A stretch of DNA of 64,000 nt, taken from the NCBI GenBank assembly GCA_032164245.1, contig JAVMKO010000001.1, positions 75,761,892 to 75,825,891 of the forward strand, written 5' to 3'. The translations under genes and the position numbers were made by a program. The DNA is from Sternotherus odoratus (Eukaryota; Chordata; Testudines; Kinosternidae). Under the pieces are notes generated by a model that did not search any database, was not told the origin of the DNA, and saw only the letters and a program-made list of their open reading frames with translations. Positions 45,750-57,425 of the stretch are shown one piece after another (the stretch's first letter is position 1; each line of letters begins with the position of its first letter).

Positions 45750-46545
45750 AAAGTAGTCTAGTGTTTGTGATTGCACCCAGAATGTGCTAAGGAGTACCCT
45801 ATGCTTGGCACTGTACAAATACATAGTAAGAGATAATCCCTGTCCCAAAATGTTTGTGATGTAAATGGACAAGACAAACAAAGGCTGGAAGAAAAGCAGT
45901 ATTAGTATTCCCATTTTACAGACTGAGAGTTGAAGCACAGACGGATTGAGTGACTTGTCCAAGGTCGCACAGGGAGGCTGTGGCAGAGTCAACATGTCAC
46001 AGCCAGATCATGGGCAGCCAAACCTCGTAGTCAGAGCCAGAGTCCACAGTCGTGACACAGGAGTTGAATCAGCTGGGTCAGGATACTGGGAGGAGAGAAA
46101 CTGGAGAGCAAAACAATGAGGGAGGCCAGGTCAGGGTACCACTGGGTCAGCGGCAGGAGTCAATCTGGAGGTCAGGAATCACAAGTCAGATGCCAGGCTG
46201 GGAAGTCAGGAAATCAAGGAGCAGGAGGCACACAGTCCAGAGCAGGGTGGAGCCCAGTTGTTCAGACAGGTTCCTGTTGCTAGTTTAAGTAGGCCCAACA
46301 GGTCAATCAGTTGTTCTGGGACTCCACCAATCAGACCCCAGGGGCAGAGCCTCACACTGGGGCTGGGCTTTATGGGTCTGAGGTAAGCTGTTGTCAGCTG
46401 GCTGTCAAATGGAGGGTTGGTGCATGGCTGCGCCTCTTCACCCTGCAGGCCTGGATTTGGACCTCTGGGTCATGGCAGACTAGCTGAGCCTCAACCTCCT
46501 GAGTCCTAGTCCAGTGCCTTACCCTCGAGACTCTCCTTCTTCTTA
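45750..46545 (-). mobile_element. MIR/L2-like SINE interrupted by an LTR-like insert
   Basis: TTCCCATTTTACAGACTGAG, GACTTGTCCAAGGTCGCACA and GGCAGAGTC (45905-45990) are minus-strand MIR; the expected continuation, CTCAACCTCCTGAGTCCTAGTC, appears only at about 46490. The intervening 45995-46478 is a later insertion. Confidence 0.7.
45995..46478 (-). mobile_element. LTR-like insertion in the MIR
   Basis: Starts TGTCACAGCCAGATCATGGG and ends near GGTCATGGCA, giving TG...CA-like ends. About 480 bp. A target-site duplication is not clear, so the ends may shift by a few bases. Confidence 0.5.
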
Positions 46546-46715
46546 CAGTCTAAAGAGAGAGCATTTGGGGACAGGAAGAGGTGCAATGCAATATAAATTA
46601 ACATATTGTGGTCAAGGCAGTGATTGACCACAACTCAGTAATCAGAATTGTATTGACAATGTTTGGGGGGAGGTTACTTGTTTTTAATATTTTTAGTTTT
46701 TTAAAAGCTGAACAT

Positions 46716-46754
<39 letters not shown>

Positions 46755-47504
46755 TAAGACCCCCAAATCTGTTAGAAAATTATATGGTGACTTAAACGTG
46801 ATAAAGACATTTTCATATTAAAACCAATACCTGAAAAACATTTCCTCCAAGGCTCAGTTGCTGGGGCCCAAGTTCAAGATTCTGTGTTTCCCTGGCAACA
46901 GGTGATGACATCACAAGAACCTAAGCAAAACATAGTCCTGCAGTGCCCCCAGGGCTGCTGTCATGTTATCAGTGGCTGCTGAAGACACATGGAGACAGAT
47001 GACCAAAGGAGGAAGTTACCCAAAATTTAAAACATCTTTTCTTTAAAAGAAAAAGAGAGAGAGAGAGAGGTTAGTTCTAAGGCTTCACGCTGGTCCATTT
47101 ATGGAGATCACTGTCCAATGCTTTAGAACCACACAGTGTTTAAAAAATAGAAGAAACAACAACAACTTGGATAAAAAATCTTGAGGCAGCAACCACATCT
47201 TTTCCTGCAGAACTCCACCCCTCCAAATTCAAAACATTACCATGGTGACAAATTTCAGCTGTAGGTATGAGAAACTGTTTCTGTGTGAAAGTCATTTTTG
47301 TACAAAGATGAAAAACTATAATTAACCCCCACCTAGCAGTTTACCAGCATTGTTGCCAAATATTCAGAACTAGATTGGCTTCTCGTTTTAGGAATGGGTA
47401 ACATGAGTGTAAATAAACTGATTTTTTTAAAAAAACATGGATTCTACTAATTGAATGTACCCCTGAAAAGTTACTATACTACTCTGAGATCTACAAAAAA
47501 TATT
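46546..47504. other. Unannotated; possible regulatory block 46880-47250
   Basis: No gene recognised. Contains (GA)n runs at 46721-46747 and 47053-47068 and RFX/CRE-like sites. Confidence 0.35.
46886..46914 (+). promoter_or_regulatory. X-box plus CRE-like pair
   Basis: GTTTCCCTGGCAAC (46886-46899) is an RFX-type X-box; TGATGACATCAC (46903-46914) is CRE/AP-1-like three bases later. The order and spacing recall the X1-X2 pair of MHC class II promoters. No CCAAT Y-box follows within the next 40 bases. A second RFX-like palindrome, ATTACCATGGTGAC, is at 47237-47250. Confidence 0.35.
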
Positions 47505-47635
47505 CCAACTATAAAGTATTGAAGCATAAGCTTTCGTGGGCTAATACCCACTTCGTCGGATGCAAGCATCTGACGAAGTGGGTATTAGCCCACGAAAGCG
47601 TATGCTTCAATACTTTATAGTTAGTCTTTAAGGTG

Positions 47636-48084
47636 TGTGGCAGGGTGGGCCTGACCCAGCCTGCCGCCCCTTTAAGAGGGAGAAAAGCCCTCTGCAAACC
47701 TCCCTTGCAGGAAGGCTAATTAGCCACCTGGGCTGCAGGGCAATCAGCCTGGATGGGTTGCACCTGGCAGCCTCCTCAGAAGGATATAAGCCTGCCAGAC
47801 AGGAAGCCCAGGGTGGTGGTGGTATGGTAGTGTGGAGTGAGAGAAAGAGCTGTTCAGAGCTGTAAGCTGTAGAGCTGTGTTTAGAGCTGTAGAGCTGTGT
47901 GTAGAGCTGAACTATATAGAGCTGTGTAGAACTGTAAGCTGTAGAGCTGTAAGCTGAAGAGCTGAACTATAAAGCTGTGTATATTGGTGGTGGGGCCTTG
48001 CACTGTGAAATAAAGAGCACTGTTGGAGCCAAAGAAGGGTTTCCTGCCTGTTCCTGAAGAGGGGTGAGAAGGCGATCTGTCACA
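47636..48084 (+). mobile_element. Solo LTR with GGTG duplication
   Basis: TGTGGCAGGG...CTGTCACA, flanked by GGTG at 47632-47635 and 48085-48088 that reconstitute the interrupted GGTGCCACAGG of the host repeat. TATA-like GATATAAGCC near 47783, AATAAA at 48009-48014. Same family as 14014-14472, but with a minisatellite between the two signals. Confidence 0.93.
47849..47986 (+). repeat. AGAGCTGT minisatellite inside the solo LTR
   Basis: AGAGCTGT or a one-base variant recurs about a dozen times, mixed with GTAAGCTGTAG and GAGCTGAACTATA units. The sister LTR at 14014 has no such array. Confidence 0.8.
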
Positions 48085-48100
48085 GGTGCCACAGGACTCT

Positions 48101-48386
48101 GGGCTTGTCTCCACTACAGGGGGGGGATCAACTGCAGATACGCAACTTCAGCTACGTGAATCACATAGCTGAAGTTTGCGTATCTGCAGCCGACTTACCT
48201 CTCATCCCCACGGCGGCGGCAGTCGGCGGCGCGCTCCCCCGTCAACTCCAGCTTGCGCCTCCCAGCAAGCTGGAGTTACGCAGTCGACGGGGGAGCCGCG
48301 AGCGATCGATTTCTCGCGTCTTCATCAGACGCGAGAAATCGATCGCCAGAAGATCAATCCCGCGCCGCGCGAGTGAAGACCAGCCC
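48101..48386. mobile_element. MITE with three consecutive hairpins
   Basis: Ends GGGCTTGTCTCCACT and, on the minus strand, GGGCTGGTCTTCACT. The 286-bp body holds three stem-loops in a row: 48132-48189 (about 27-bp stems, one indel and one mismatch), 48233-48296 (GC-rich, imperfect) and 48302-48346 (perfect 20-bp stems starting GCGATCGATTTCTCGC). CpG-rich compared with its surroundings. It interrupts the ACTCTTTG phrase of the host repeat; the duplication is only 1-2 bp or unclear. Confidence 0.75.
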
Positions 48387-48448
48387 TTTGTTACCTCTGC
48401 TATTCCAGACTAACACGGCTACCTCTCTGATTCTTGACAAAAAATATT

Positions 48449-50224
48449 GTACTGTGTGTTCATTTCCTCACAAATTACTTAGAGGGAATATTAATACCTT
48501 GTGACTTAGAGAACATAGCTCTAACCTGAGACCTGATTAGAAATCTGAAAACATTTTAAACCACATTCTCAACTGATTTACACCAGAGTTAACCTGAAGA
48601 GTTTCTGCTGCAGTCAGTGGAGTTACTCCAAATTTACAACTGTTGCACAGACGTCAACTCTCAATAATCTAGCAGGAGCTAAATTGTGCCCAACTGTTCA
48701 TGCATTCACATGGCCCAAATTATGTCAGCTAATGAAAGACACCGTAGCAAAGGCTCTCAGCTCCCATCCTGGGCTTCACAGGTAATCAGTGTGAATTAAA
48801 CTAGCATTTTCTTGTTTGTGCACAGTCTGAGTTCTGCATTAATACAGCTCTGCACGAAGTCCTCCCACTAATCTAATTCCCCTCAGAATCACAAAAGCAC
48901 AGCTGTGTCTGCCAGTAGCCGCATAACTATGGAGAGTACTTCACAGCGCCAGTGATAGACTGGGCCAAATCCTCAGCTGCTGTACATTCAAGTAACTCTA
49001 TTGCGAGAGGCTAGCCCCATCCAGACTATCCATTCAACTTCTTCTGCTCAATCTCACACTGAAGTCGGAAACCTGCATTTGTCAAATCAGACCTCATTGC
49101 CATAGAGATAGCAGTGGTGTCCTATTCAGCATTATGGCTCTCTGGGATTGAACAAGAAGTGAGGATGGGCTCGTGGGTGGGAAGAAAGTCCATGCTTTAA
49201 GCAACACATTTCTTATATGGGGATAGAAAAAGGAAAATATCATCCCAACTCCCTGCTGTGTGTAAATGACATGGCAAACCAAGCACTTGCTCCCTGCTTT
49301 GTCTCATTGTATCAGAACAGCAGGGAAAATTAATCTTTACTCTCATCTCCCCACAAACCCCATATTGCCACACAGTCATGCACCACTCTCTAGTGCAGGT
49401 GTATACAGTGTCACCAATACCATATAGTGCTACGTTCCACGTAGTCCTCTCACAGTAGCTACACTGTGGTACAGATATTTTTGCCTCAAACTCCATTAAT
49501 AAGACATGTGCCCCACATTCAAATCATAATATTCTGTTTGATTTCCCCTTAAAAATGTCCTTTGGTAGCCCTTAAAAACTAGTGATTACACTTCATTAAT
49601 CATGTACGGGCTTACAATAAACTGGGTCACAACCTAGCTATTGTCCACAGAGCTCCCCCAGTCCATGCAGCTGAAGTTCAAATCTTTTACTGCTAACAGA
49701 GGAGTTCTCTGGATACTTGCTGAGAAAAATTCTAGCAAAGTCAGCAGCCTTTTTGAATTTTTATCGAACAGAGGCAAATTTGTCCTTGAGATACCTCTTG
49801 AGGTGACGGTCCTTACTCTGAATGTTTCTTTTTCCTAAGACTCTCATGCTGCCTTAGGCAGTGGTTGCATTGGAACTCAATTTTAAGCCCAGGCCAGGCG
49901 TAGGAAGTATTTGGATGGATACTCTCCAAAGAAAATCCCAAAATACTGTGGGAAAAGCAGGGGCATTTCCCTCTGAGCCAATGCCCCAGTATATTGCTTG
50001 CGAAAGGGGATCATTTTTTTAAAATTAAAATATAAAACCTTATAGCTTGTGGTCATTAAAGATCCATAGTCAAGATGATATTTTCCAGAACAATAGGGTT
50101 GCTGCCAGTATTGGTCAAATTCCAAACTGGGTAATTACATTCTTCTTATCTGAAAATACACTCCCCTCCCCACAATTTCATTTGGAGAAGTTATTACTTC
50201 ACTTCCTGTCTTAAATGGCTATAT
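48449..50224. other. Unannotated stretch
   Basis: No gene recognised. A faint old repeat (TTTACACCAGAGTTAACCTG) lies at about 48570-48660. Confidence 0.4.
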
Positions 50225-50505
50225 TATTATTAATGTGTATTATGCACTTATTGAATCTATCTAAAACATTCTAATGAAGCCCTCAAGTTATTATCTAGGA
50301 ACTATGTTCAAAGTACTGTACAAGTATTAATCAATTCATCTTCACCATACCCATGAGAGGAAGAAAGTAAGTTCTATCCCTGTATTGGACAGCTGAGGAA
50401 ACTGAGGCAAAGAGATTTGCCCAAGACAAGTGACAGAGCCAGGACTGGACGTGAAGTGTTTCTTAACTCTGTGCTCATCCCTCTAGCCACTCTGCCTCCA
50501 CAATT
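50225..50505 (-). mobile_element. MIR/L2-like SINE
   Basis: ACAGCTGAGGAAACTGAGGC, GATTTGCCCAAGACAAGTGA and CAGAGCCAGGACTGGA are the minus-strand MIR core in order. Confidence 0.85.
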
Positions 50506-50935
50506 ACAGCTGTAAACTTGCTGGCATGGAACTGCTGCCTTACTCCCACCCTCCTGCTCTCCACATCCCCCATTTGATTGTATGGATAAAGAGGGACCAG
50601 TTTGTAAAGTGCTTGAGCATCTTTCCAGGTAAAATTGCTATGGAAATGTAAACTACTGTGGGCTGGTTTTTGTTTGTTTCTAATCATTGTATCTTTCAAG
50701 TCCTTCTCCTCAGGATGGCTCCTGTGCAGGGCAAATAAAGGAACTTGAAAATCTAGAGGAAAAATATCCTTATCATTTAAAAAATCTTTTATTCTCAAAC
50801 TTGAGGCCTAATTGCTTACTTAGTTCAAGTCAGAGGCTGGTCACTACCTATTTTAAAAAGCCACAGGATCCCTGCATATATGCTAGGAAGCTGGTGGGAG
50901 GAGTTAATCCTTTCTAATCTGCATTCTCCCAGCAA
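50506..50935. other. Unannotated stretch
   Basis: No gene or named repeat recognised. Confidence 0.4.
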
Positions 50936-50937
50936 TA

Positions 50938-51738
50938 GGGTTGCTAGGTGTCTGGTTGCCTAGTTGAAAAGGGACCCTGGCGACTCCAGTCAGCACTGCT
51001 GATCAGCCATAAAAAGTCCAGTTAGTGGCACAATGGGGCTGGCCGGCTCCCTACCCAGCTCTGCATGGATCCCAGGAAGCAGCCAGCATGTCCCTCCTGC
51101 CCCTAGGCATTGGGGTGACCATGGGAGCTCCGCACACTGCCCCCACCCGGAGCACCAGCTCCGCAGTTCCCATTGGCCAGGAACTGCAGCCAATGGAAGC
51201 TGCAGGGGTGGCACCTGTGGACAGGGCAGTGTGCAGAAGAGCCCTCTGGCTGCCTCTATGCCTAGGAGCCTGAAGGACATGCTGGCCAATCCCAGGAGCT
51301 GCCTGAGGTAAACATTGCCCGGAGCTCACACCCAAGCGCCCTTCCATGCCCTAACCCCTTCCCCCAGCCCTGAGCCACCTCATGCACCCAAAGTCCCTCC
51401 CAGAACCCACACCTCCTCCCACACTCTGAACCCTCGGTCCCATCCCAGAGCCCCCTCTTGTACCCCAAACCTTTCATCCCTGGCCCTACACCTGAGCCCA
51501 CACATCCAGACAGAGCCCTCACCTCCTCCTACACTCTAACCCCTTGCCCCAGCCTGGAGCCCCCTTCTGCACCCAGAACCCCTCATTCCTGGCCCCACCC
51601 TGGAGCCCTCACCCAACGCCCTGCCCCAGCCTGGTGAAAATAAATGAGTGAGGGTGGGGGAGAGTGAGCGACAGAGGGAGGCCGGCAGGGGGCAGGACAA
51701 GGGTGTTTGATTTTCTGCAATTAGAAAGTTGGCAACCC
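50938..51738. mobile_element. Non-autonomous DNA transposon, GGGTTGCYA ends
   Basis: Starts GGGTTGCTAGGTGTC; on the minus strand the other end starts GGGTTGCCAACTTTC. TA lies on both sides (50936-50937, 51739-51740). The 801-bp body is GC-rich, with diverged C-rich units (GAGCCCCCTTCTGCACCCAG and similar) repeating at 51320-51630. The frames on both strands are by-products of this composition. Superfamily uncertain. Confidence 0.7.
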
Positions 51739-51740
51739 TA

Positions 51741-52498
51741 CCCATATTTGTAAAAGTGCCCCTTGCCTTAGGTATCATGTAATTTAGAGATTCGATCAAC
51801 TATTTTCAATAGACTAAGCCTCTAACCCAGACCATCTACTTGTATTAAGATTATTATGTAGGATGGAGAGATTCATAAACACGTGACTGAGGTGGAAGAC
51901 TGCTCTCCAGCCCCGGGGCTCGGTACAATTGTGCTTCCTGACAGGACAGACAGGCAGTGCCAGGTAGGTTTTCTACAAGGCTTGGTTCTGCAGATAGCAG
52001 TCAGAAGCTGCTATTAGCACTGCTCTTTCAGTTACAGGCAGATGAAGGGGCAGCAAGGCCACCTAGAGATTAATCCAGCCGACTTTTTATTTAGTGGTAA
52101 TAGCATTATTTAACTGAGCCCAATTAATTACAGAACAGGAAGCACATTTCACAAGATTATGTTTTCCAGGAGCAGTGTTCCCAGGCCAGAGTCAGACAAA
52201 TAAACATGTTTGTGGGGAACTGTAAAGGAGCATGTGACCTGTAGCATTTGCCTGACTAATTTGCAAGAATTAAGAATTTAAGGTTTGTTCATCTTATAGA
52301 ACCAGAAATCTGAAAGCAACACGTGGTTTTACCTGACAGATTAAAAGATGCATGTAGATATTTTCTGTTTAAAAATGCATTGGTGTAAAAATGGCACTTT
52401 GCCTCCTCAAGTCACCTTCCATCTGGCAATTTTCACTAATTTTTGGACTGAGTCACTCATTTCTCTTCATGCCTGCACCAAGGGCCTTTACTCCACAG
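51741..52498. other. Unannotated; possible conserved non-coding block
   Basis: 52080-52330 is AT-rich with GCCCAATTAATTACAG and similar homeodomain-type sites. No gene recognised. Confidence 0.3.
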
Positions 52499-52692
52499 AA
52501 TCAGGGAAACAGCACCCTTTCCTTCTTCCGCCCTCTGCCATGAAGTTGTCATCTGGGGAATCATCCCTATGTTTTGAATCTACTTCAGGACTGTCAGACT
52601 TGGAAGTGCAAGAGCAGGGTGATTGTAATGAACACAGTGAGCATGTCCTCCCCACATTGACAGCCCTGAACATTCCTGAAGCACCAGACCAA
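52499..52692 (+). CDS. Weak candidate internal exon
   Basis: A pyrimidine-rich acceptor ending TTACTCCACAG precedes 194 bases that are open in one frame: AMKLSSGESSLCFESTSG, SDLEVQEQGDCNEHSEHV, TALNIPEAPDQ. It ends in phase 0 at a strong donor, CAA|GTAAGTATT. Ser/Glu-rich, no domain seen. The next plausible acceptor downstream (53295) is in another phase, so no partner exon is confirmed. Confidence 0.2.
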
Positions 52693-55147
52693 GTAAGTAT
52701 TATTTAAACTCATCCTAGCCTGTCAAAGGGGCGAGGCATAGAACACTGGCTCTGTTTACACATTAATTTTGTTCACAGCATACACTGAGAAGTTAGATTA
52801 AAAACCAATATTTTTGATGGACAGTTGCAATCTGACACTACTTTATTTCTTAGAAGTCAGAATAGCAGAAACCCAAAACAGAAAGAGACAAAACAGGGTG
52901 CTCCCCAAGGCAGAGAGGCACAGTCCACCCCTCCTTATTCTGGACTGTCTGTTTGCTGACTGACTGCTTCTAGGACTTGATTGCATACTTCCTTACAGAA
53001 CCCTTAGCTTGTAAGCAGGACCCCGAAAACCATTGAGGATTTAAGGGTACAGGTAACAATTTTAACACACTACATCACAATGTGAACATTCAGTGTCATT
53101 CCCCAGGAGACTGAAAGTGCTCTTAGAGAAGTGCCAGGATCAGCAACGGAATGTGGCTATTCAAAACATCTTAGAGCTAAGACAGCCTGTATGAATACAT
53201 TTATAATGCTCTTGCTTCTTTTGAAGTGGACAGGGACCTGATTCTTAATACTGGACAACAGAGTCAGAGTGGTGTAGTCTTCACTTGCCAATCAGGGGGT
53301 ATTGTGTGACTGAATCTGCTCAGTTAGAAGCCAATTGGAGATGGGATGCAGTGCAGAGCAGGGATGAAGCAGAGGATGAATTACATGATGCCCTCTGGCT
53401 GGCAAAAGGCCTGTTACCAAACTCAGAAGTTCAGAACTCAGAAGACGAACCAGAACAGTTTGTGACTCATTCTCAATCTGAAATGCAAAGTTAAATCTTA
53501 TGCACCCACCTCAGGCAACAAATGTACTTTGTGGCACTACTGCTAGTAGCATCATGTCCCAAAAGGAGCAGGCAACGTACAGGAGAAAACACCAGGGGCA
53601 GGGATAGCCAAGCCTGCCCTGACTGTTTCCCAGTCACAGAGCATGACTTCAGACTAAGACGTGTTACTCTCCACTTGCCAGTGACCAGTTGGCCTTAGAT
53701 CTGCCTTGTGGGCTTGCAACCCCAGGTGACCCAGCCTACTTAAGACTGTGTTCCTGGGCACACCCAAATATATATGTCCTACATCCAAACACTCAAGTCC
53801 AGATTCCCACACACACTTAAGTATGTGTCTCACCCACTTACACAATACAAACCATAAAAACACACACAACCTATATCCACTATTACCAATTCTCATGATA
53901 TCTGGTGTTTGTGTTAGAGTCCCAACAGCTTTCATTTGTTTAAAAAAAGTGTCTAGTCCTAATGACTGCAGAGAAAAGCTTAAAAATGCAACCCCAAATA
54001 TTTCAACACATTTCAACAATTTTCAATAAGGAAAATTAAAAGAACCCAAAATATATGTTTTTAATCTCACAATTTTAAGCCAGTCTCCTGTTTTGTGGGG
54101 CTAGGACACGTGATTTTTGAACGCTTGTGGTTGGCAAGACTTATCCCGACACAGACTCTCTCCCACACACACCAAAAATACACATGTTCAGGCACACAGA
54201 GTCACACTCATGTATTCAACTTCTTGAGAGAAAGGCATTAATTTAGCTTCCTGTGCTCCTGATGGGTTCTGAAGGGTGAATACATGCAAATAACATTCCA
54301 GTTTATGGAGAGGTACTGTAAGACCTGAATACCCATCAATTTTGTATTTCTTTTTATTCTGTTTACTTCAGGCTCCCTCTAAGTCAGCTACCAAAAAAGG
54401 TGTGCCCCTTCTCCCCATTCCAGTCTCCCAAGAAGTTGACTTAATGACAATTTGAAGATTAAAAATCATCTTTTTAAAAGAAAGTAGTATTTTCCAATGC
54501 CACTAGTAATACCCCAGGTTATTAAAAATTATTTAAGATCCCTTGTATTTGATGGTATTTGTTTACTCTGACACTGTCATTTCACTGCTATAGAATAGTA
54601 CTCAGAAGTTTCACGTCCTGGTTCCCCTGCACTAACTCAGATGTTAGTGATGTGCTGTTGTGATGGGATTCCAACATGGCCCAAATTTACACTATGTCTC
54701 TCTCTCTCTGTAATATTTTACATACATTTGTTGTTGAGTGGTTTGCTATTTAATGCATGCAAGCACTTTTATTGTTCAGTTTGATGCCTTTCCTTTTTTA
54801 AGCACTAAACCTAAATTTGGATCCTAAAGGATTTGAAAGTCATGCCATCAAATGACTGGTTAATGTACTGCTGAGATCAAAGCTAGGCAGGTTCCAGCTG
54901 GTGGTAGAAGAGTGAGTAATAACATAGTAACCATCAAGATTTCAAATGAGACAAAAGAAACCAAGTGAATGAAATACAGGCCAGATAAAAAGCCTTAAAA
55001 TGGAGCAGATAAGACTCCACTATGGTCAGAAAGGGAGGAAAGAATAAATATATACACTAAAGAAGGAAGTATGTTAATTAACCCTTAGAAAGCTGTCTAG
55101 TTTCCAAGTGGTGGACCCTGAAACCTAGGTTTCATATATTCTACTCT
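52693..55147. other. Unannotated stretch
   Basis: No gene accepted. The plus-strand frame at 53285-53494 (DEAEDELHDALWLAKGLL) follows an acceptor-like CCAATCAG but stands alone. 54050-54150 resembles the old repeat of 15340-15420. Confidence 0.35.
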
Positions 55148-55148
55148 T

Positions 55149-55400
55149 AGGGCTTGCCTACACATAAACCACTAAAGCAGCACCAGTGCAGCAGAGCCAC
55201 TCTAGCAGTGAAGATGCTACCGAAGTTTCTCCCTTCGGCATCTGTAATCCACCTCCCCAAGAGGTGAATTCTCCTGTTGACCTAGCGCTATCTACACCAT
55301 GGGATAGGTCAGTTTAACTGCATTGCTCAGGAGTGAGGATTTTTCACATCCCTGAGTAACACTTACACTAAAAGTTACTCTAGTATACATGTGGAGTAAC
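55149..55400. mobile_element. MITE, AGGGCTTGCCTACAC start
   Basis: GGGCTTGCCTACACATAAAC start with CACCAGTGCAGC, TAGCAGTGAAGATGCTACC and CGGCATCTGTAATCC inside matches a turtle MITE group; related ends occur at 48101 and 58247. The right end was not located. Confidence 0.5.
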
Positions 55401-56856
55401 TGCATCAATGTCAAAGGAGTTTCTCCGCATTCTGATCTCAGCTACAACTGTCTCTTGGTGTGTTCTGAGGGCTGGGAGAGAATGACAGATAGTAGCAGGA
55501 ATGTTCCAAAATGTGGAAGAGAATTAAACACGTGTGAGAATAGCAAGAGAATTTGATGACTGGGCTGGAAAATTGGCACTTTCTGGCAATCTCCTATGTC
55601 AGATGAGCACAGCAACTCGGTGCAAGGGAATCAGAATGACTTCGAGGGGAAGGATAGGGGGGTTTGGCAGTTTCAGGGATGTCTGGACCAAATATTTGTT
55701 GGGGCCGGTTGACAGAAGGAGATCTGCTTTTGGTGCTTATCAAGAGGGAAGAAGGCCCCAGAATAGATTCACAGCGGACACAAAGTTAGGTTATAGAAAA
55801 AAGGTAGCTAGTGAGGACAAGTTTAAAAATGGAAAAAAATCATGGGTAGGAATTTGCAGAAAAATTCCATTTTGGGATAATGGAAACAGAATGTATTGGC
55901 TTCTCAGATGCCCACCTGGAAGGCGCTTATCTTTTTCACTTTCTCTCACAGGCCAGGGAGTCATCAAATCAGTTTCTCTATGGAAAAAAATCAAAAATGT
56001 TCAGCAAAATTTCCCACTGAAAGTTCTGATTTTGCAAAATGGGCAAATCATTCCAACAAAAATTCCTGACCTTCTGTGGTATCTTGCTTACATCATTAGA
56101 CAATACCTGTTGATAAAAAACACCCTATCGCCTGTTGGCAAACACATTTCATTAAGTGATCACTCCATATTAATCCTCTCAATCCTCATCCTCAAAGGAA
56201 ACATGCACAACTTTGTACATGGGATGAGGATGGGAACTTAAATTCATAACCCTGCTAGACACTAAAAACCATGGACTCAATAGAGAGACTGATTTTATGG
56301 CTCATTACAACAATTTGTAAGACACACTGATGAGCTTTACAAAGTTTGAAAGCTAAAGTTGGTCCAATAAGAGACCTTGTCTCTCCCAGTACCTGAGGGG
56401 GAAACTAACCCACGCCCTTCCACCATGCGTCTCTCCACTTGTGCACTGTTGTATTCATGATGTGAGTGCGTGGTGAATTTCTTCTTGACACCCACCTGCA
56501 GGTGAATGGCTTATGCCATGAAGAATGATGTTTGATTACACGTTGTGGAACATATGGGGATGCTTTTTAATAACGTTATGTTTGGGCCTGCCAGAGTGGT
56601 ATTTTCAAGACCCTCTATGCAAACGGATAGTTCACCCTATCTGCCTGACAGGGTAGCAGAGCTTACCCACCTAGGGAAAGAGGGGGAGGACCTTTCCAAT
56701 AGTCTAACAGCTTACATTTAAGGGGCTTTAAGAGACAATAACAGAGCAAGTGTCTTCAATGGCTCTAGCCCCTGCTTCTTGGGAGCATCAAAACCAGTTT
56801 GAATTGGGTAGGTCACACAGATACTCATGCAGAACTGAGCTTGCTAGGAGAATGCA
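55401..56856. other. Unannotated; contains longest open frame, judged fortuitous
   Basis: The 235-codon plus-strand frame at 55534-56241 is rejected as a gene (see rejected items). The 55960-56050 part echoes the AT-rich repeat of 20400 and 40640. Confidence 0.4.
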
Positions 56857-57116
56857 GGTATGTCTATGCTGCAGCTTCAGGAGTCTGCCTTCCAGCCCAG
56901 GTAGACAGACACATGCTAGCTCTGCTCAAGCCAGCACGTCAAAAATAGAAGTGTGAATAGTACCGCATGGGCAGTGGCTCAGGCTAGCCACCCAAGCTGG
57001 GACCCACGGGCATATCCTCAGGTGACCACACCACACTGTAAACACTGCTATGGAGCTAGCACAAGTCTGTCTACCTGGGCTGGGAGGTATGCTCTGAGCT
57101 TCAGTGTGACATACCC
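56857..57116. mobile_element. MITE, GGTATGTCTATGC ends
   Basis: Starts GGTATGTCTATGCTGCAGC; the right end on the minus strand begins GGGTATGTCACACTGAAGC. Same group as 18973-19277, with shared interior phrases such as CCAGCACGTCAAAAATAGAAG. Confidence 0.65.
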
Positions 57117-57121
57117 TGTAA

Positions 57122-57425
57122 GGCCTGGTCTACACAGTTTTTATACCAGTGTAACTTGCGTCAGTTAGGGCTGTGATATTATTTACCAAAATAATTATGC
57201 TGGTATAAGCCTTAGCATAGTTACAGTTTCTTTAGAATGGTAGTGCTTATTCTCCTTCCTAGCTGGGAATACACTATCATTATAAAGCACATCTATACCT
57301 GTATGACTGCGTACGCCAGGGCTATATCTGCACTTCAGCTTCCTGTCAGCATAGCTATGTCAGTCAGCAGTGTGCAAAGGTAGGATCTCTGACCAACACA
57401 ACTATGCCACCGCTGGCCAAAGTCC
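57122..57425. mobile_element. MITE-like repeat, adjacent to previous one
   Basis: GGCCTGGTCTACACAGTTTT follows a TAA right after the previous MITE, as in TAA-targeting Harbinger-like elements. A second start-like phrase, AGGGCTATATCTGCACTTC, at about 57318 suggests two pieces. Right end uncertain. Confidence 0.45.

Larger units (their letters stand above)
47505..48436 (+). mobile_element. Inverted-dimer retroposon carrying a solo LTR and a MITE
   Basis: Perfect 12-bp duplications ACAAAAAATATT at 47493-47504 and 48437-48448 bound the whole unit. Inside, a near-perfect palindrome of the turtle-type repeat (47513-47567 against 47568-47622) is followed by the rest of the right arm and the common 3' end GGCTACCTCTCTGATTCTTG. 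The right arm is split twice: by the solo LTR 47636-48084 and by the MITE 48101-48386. Without these the retroposon is about 200 bp. The order of events is therefore retroposon first, then the two insertions. Confidence 0.85.

Noticed and set aside
48105..48504. Arg-rich frames over the three-hairpin MITE
   Set aside because: They are translations of palindromic transposon sequence and occur in several frames at once.
55534..56241. Longest open frame in the window, 235 codons (+)
   Set aside because: No signal, domain or splice context; its second half overlaps an AT-rich interspersed repeat phrase, and composition shifts midway. A frame of this length in AT-rich sequence can arise by chance.
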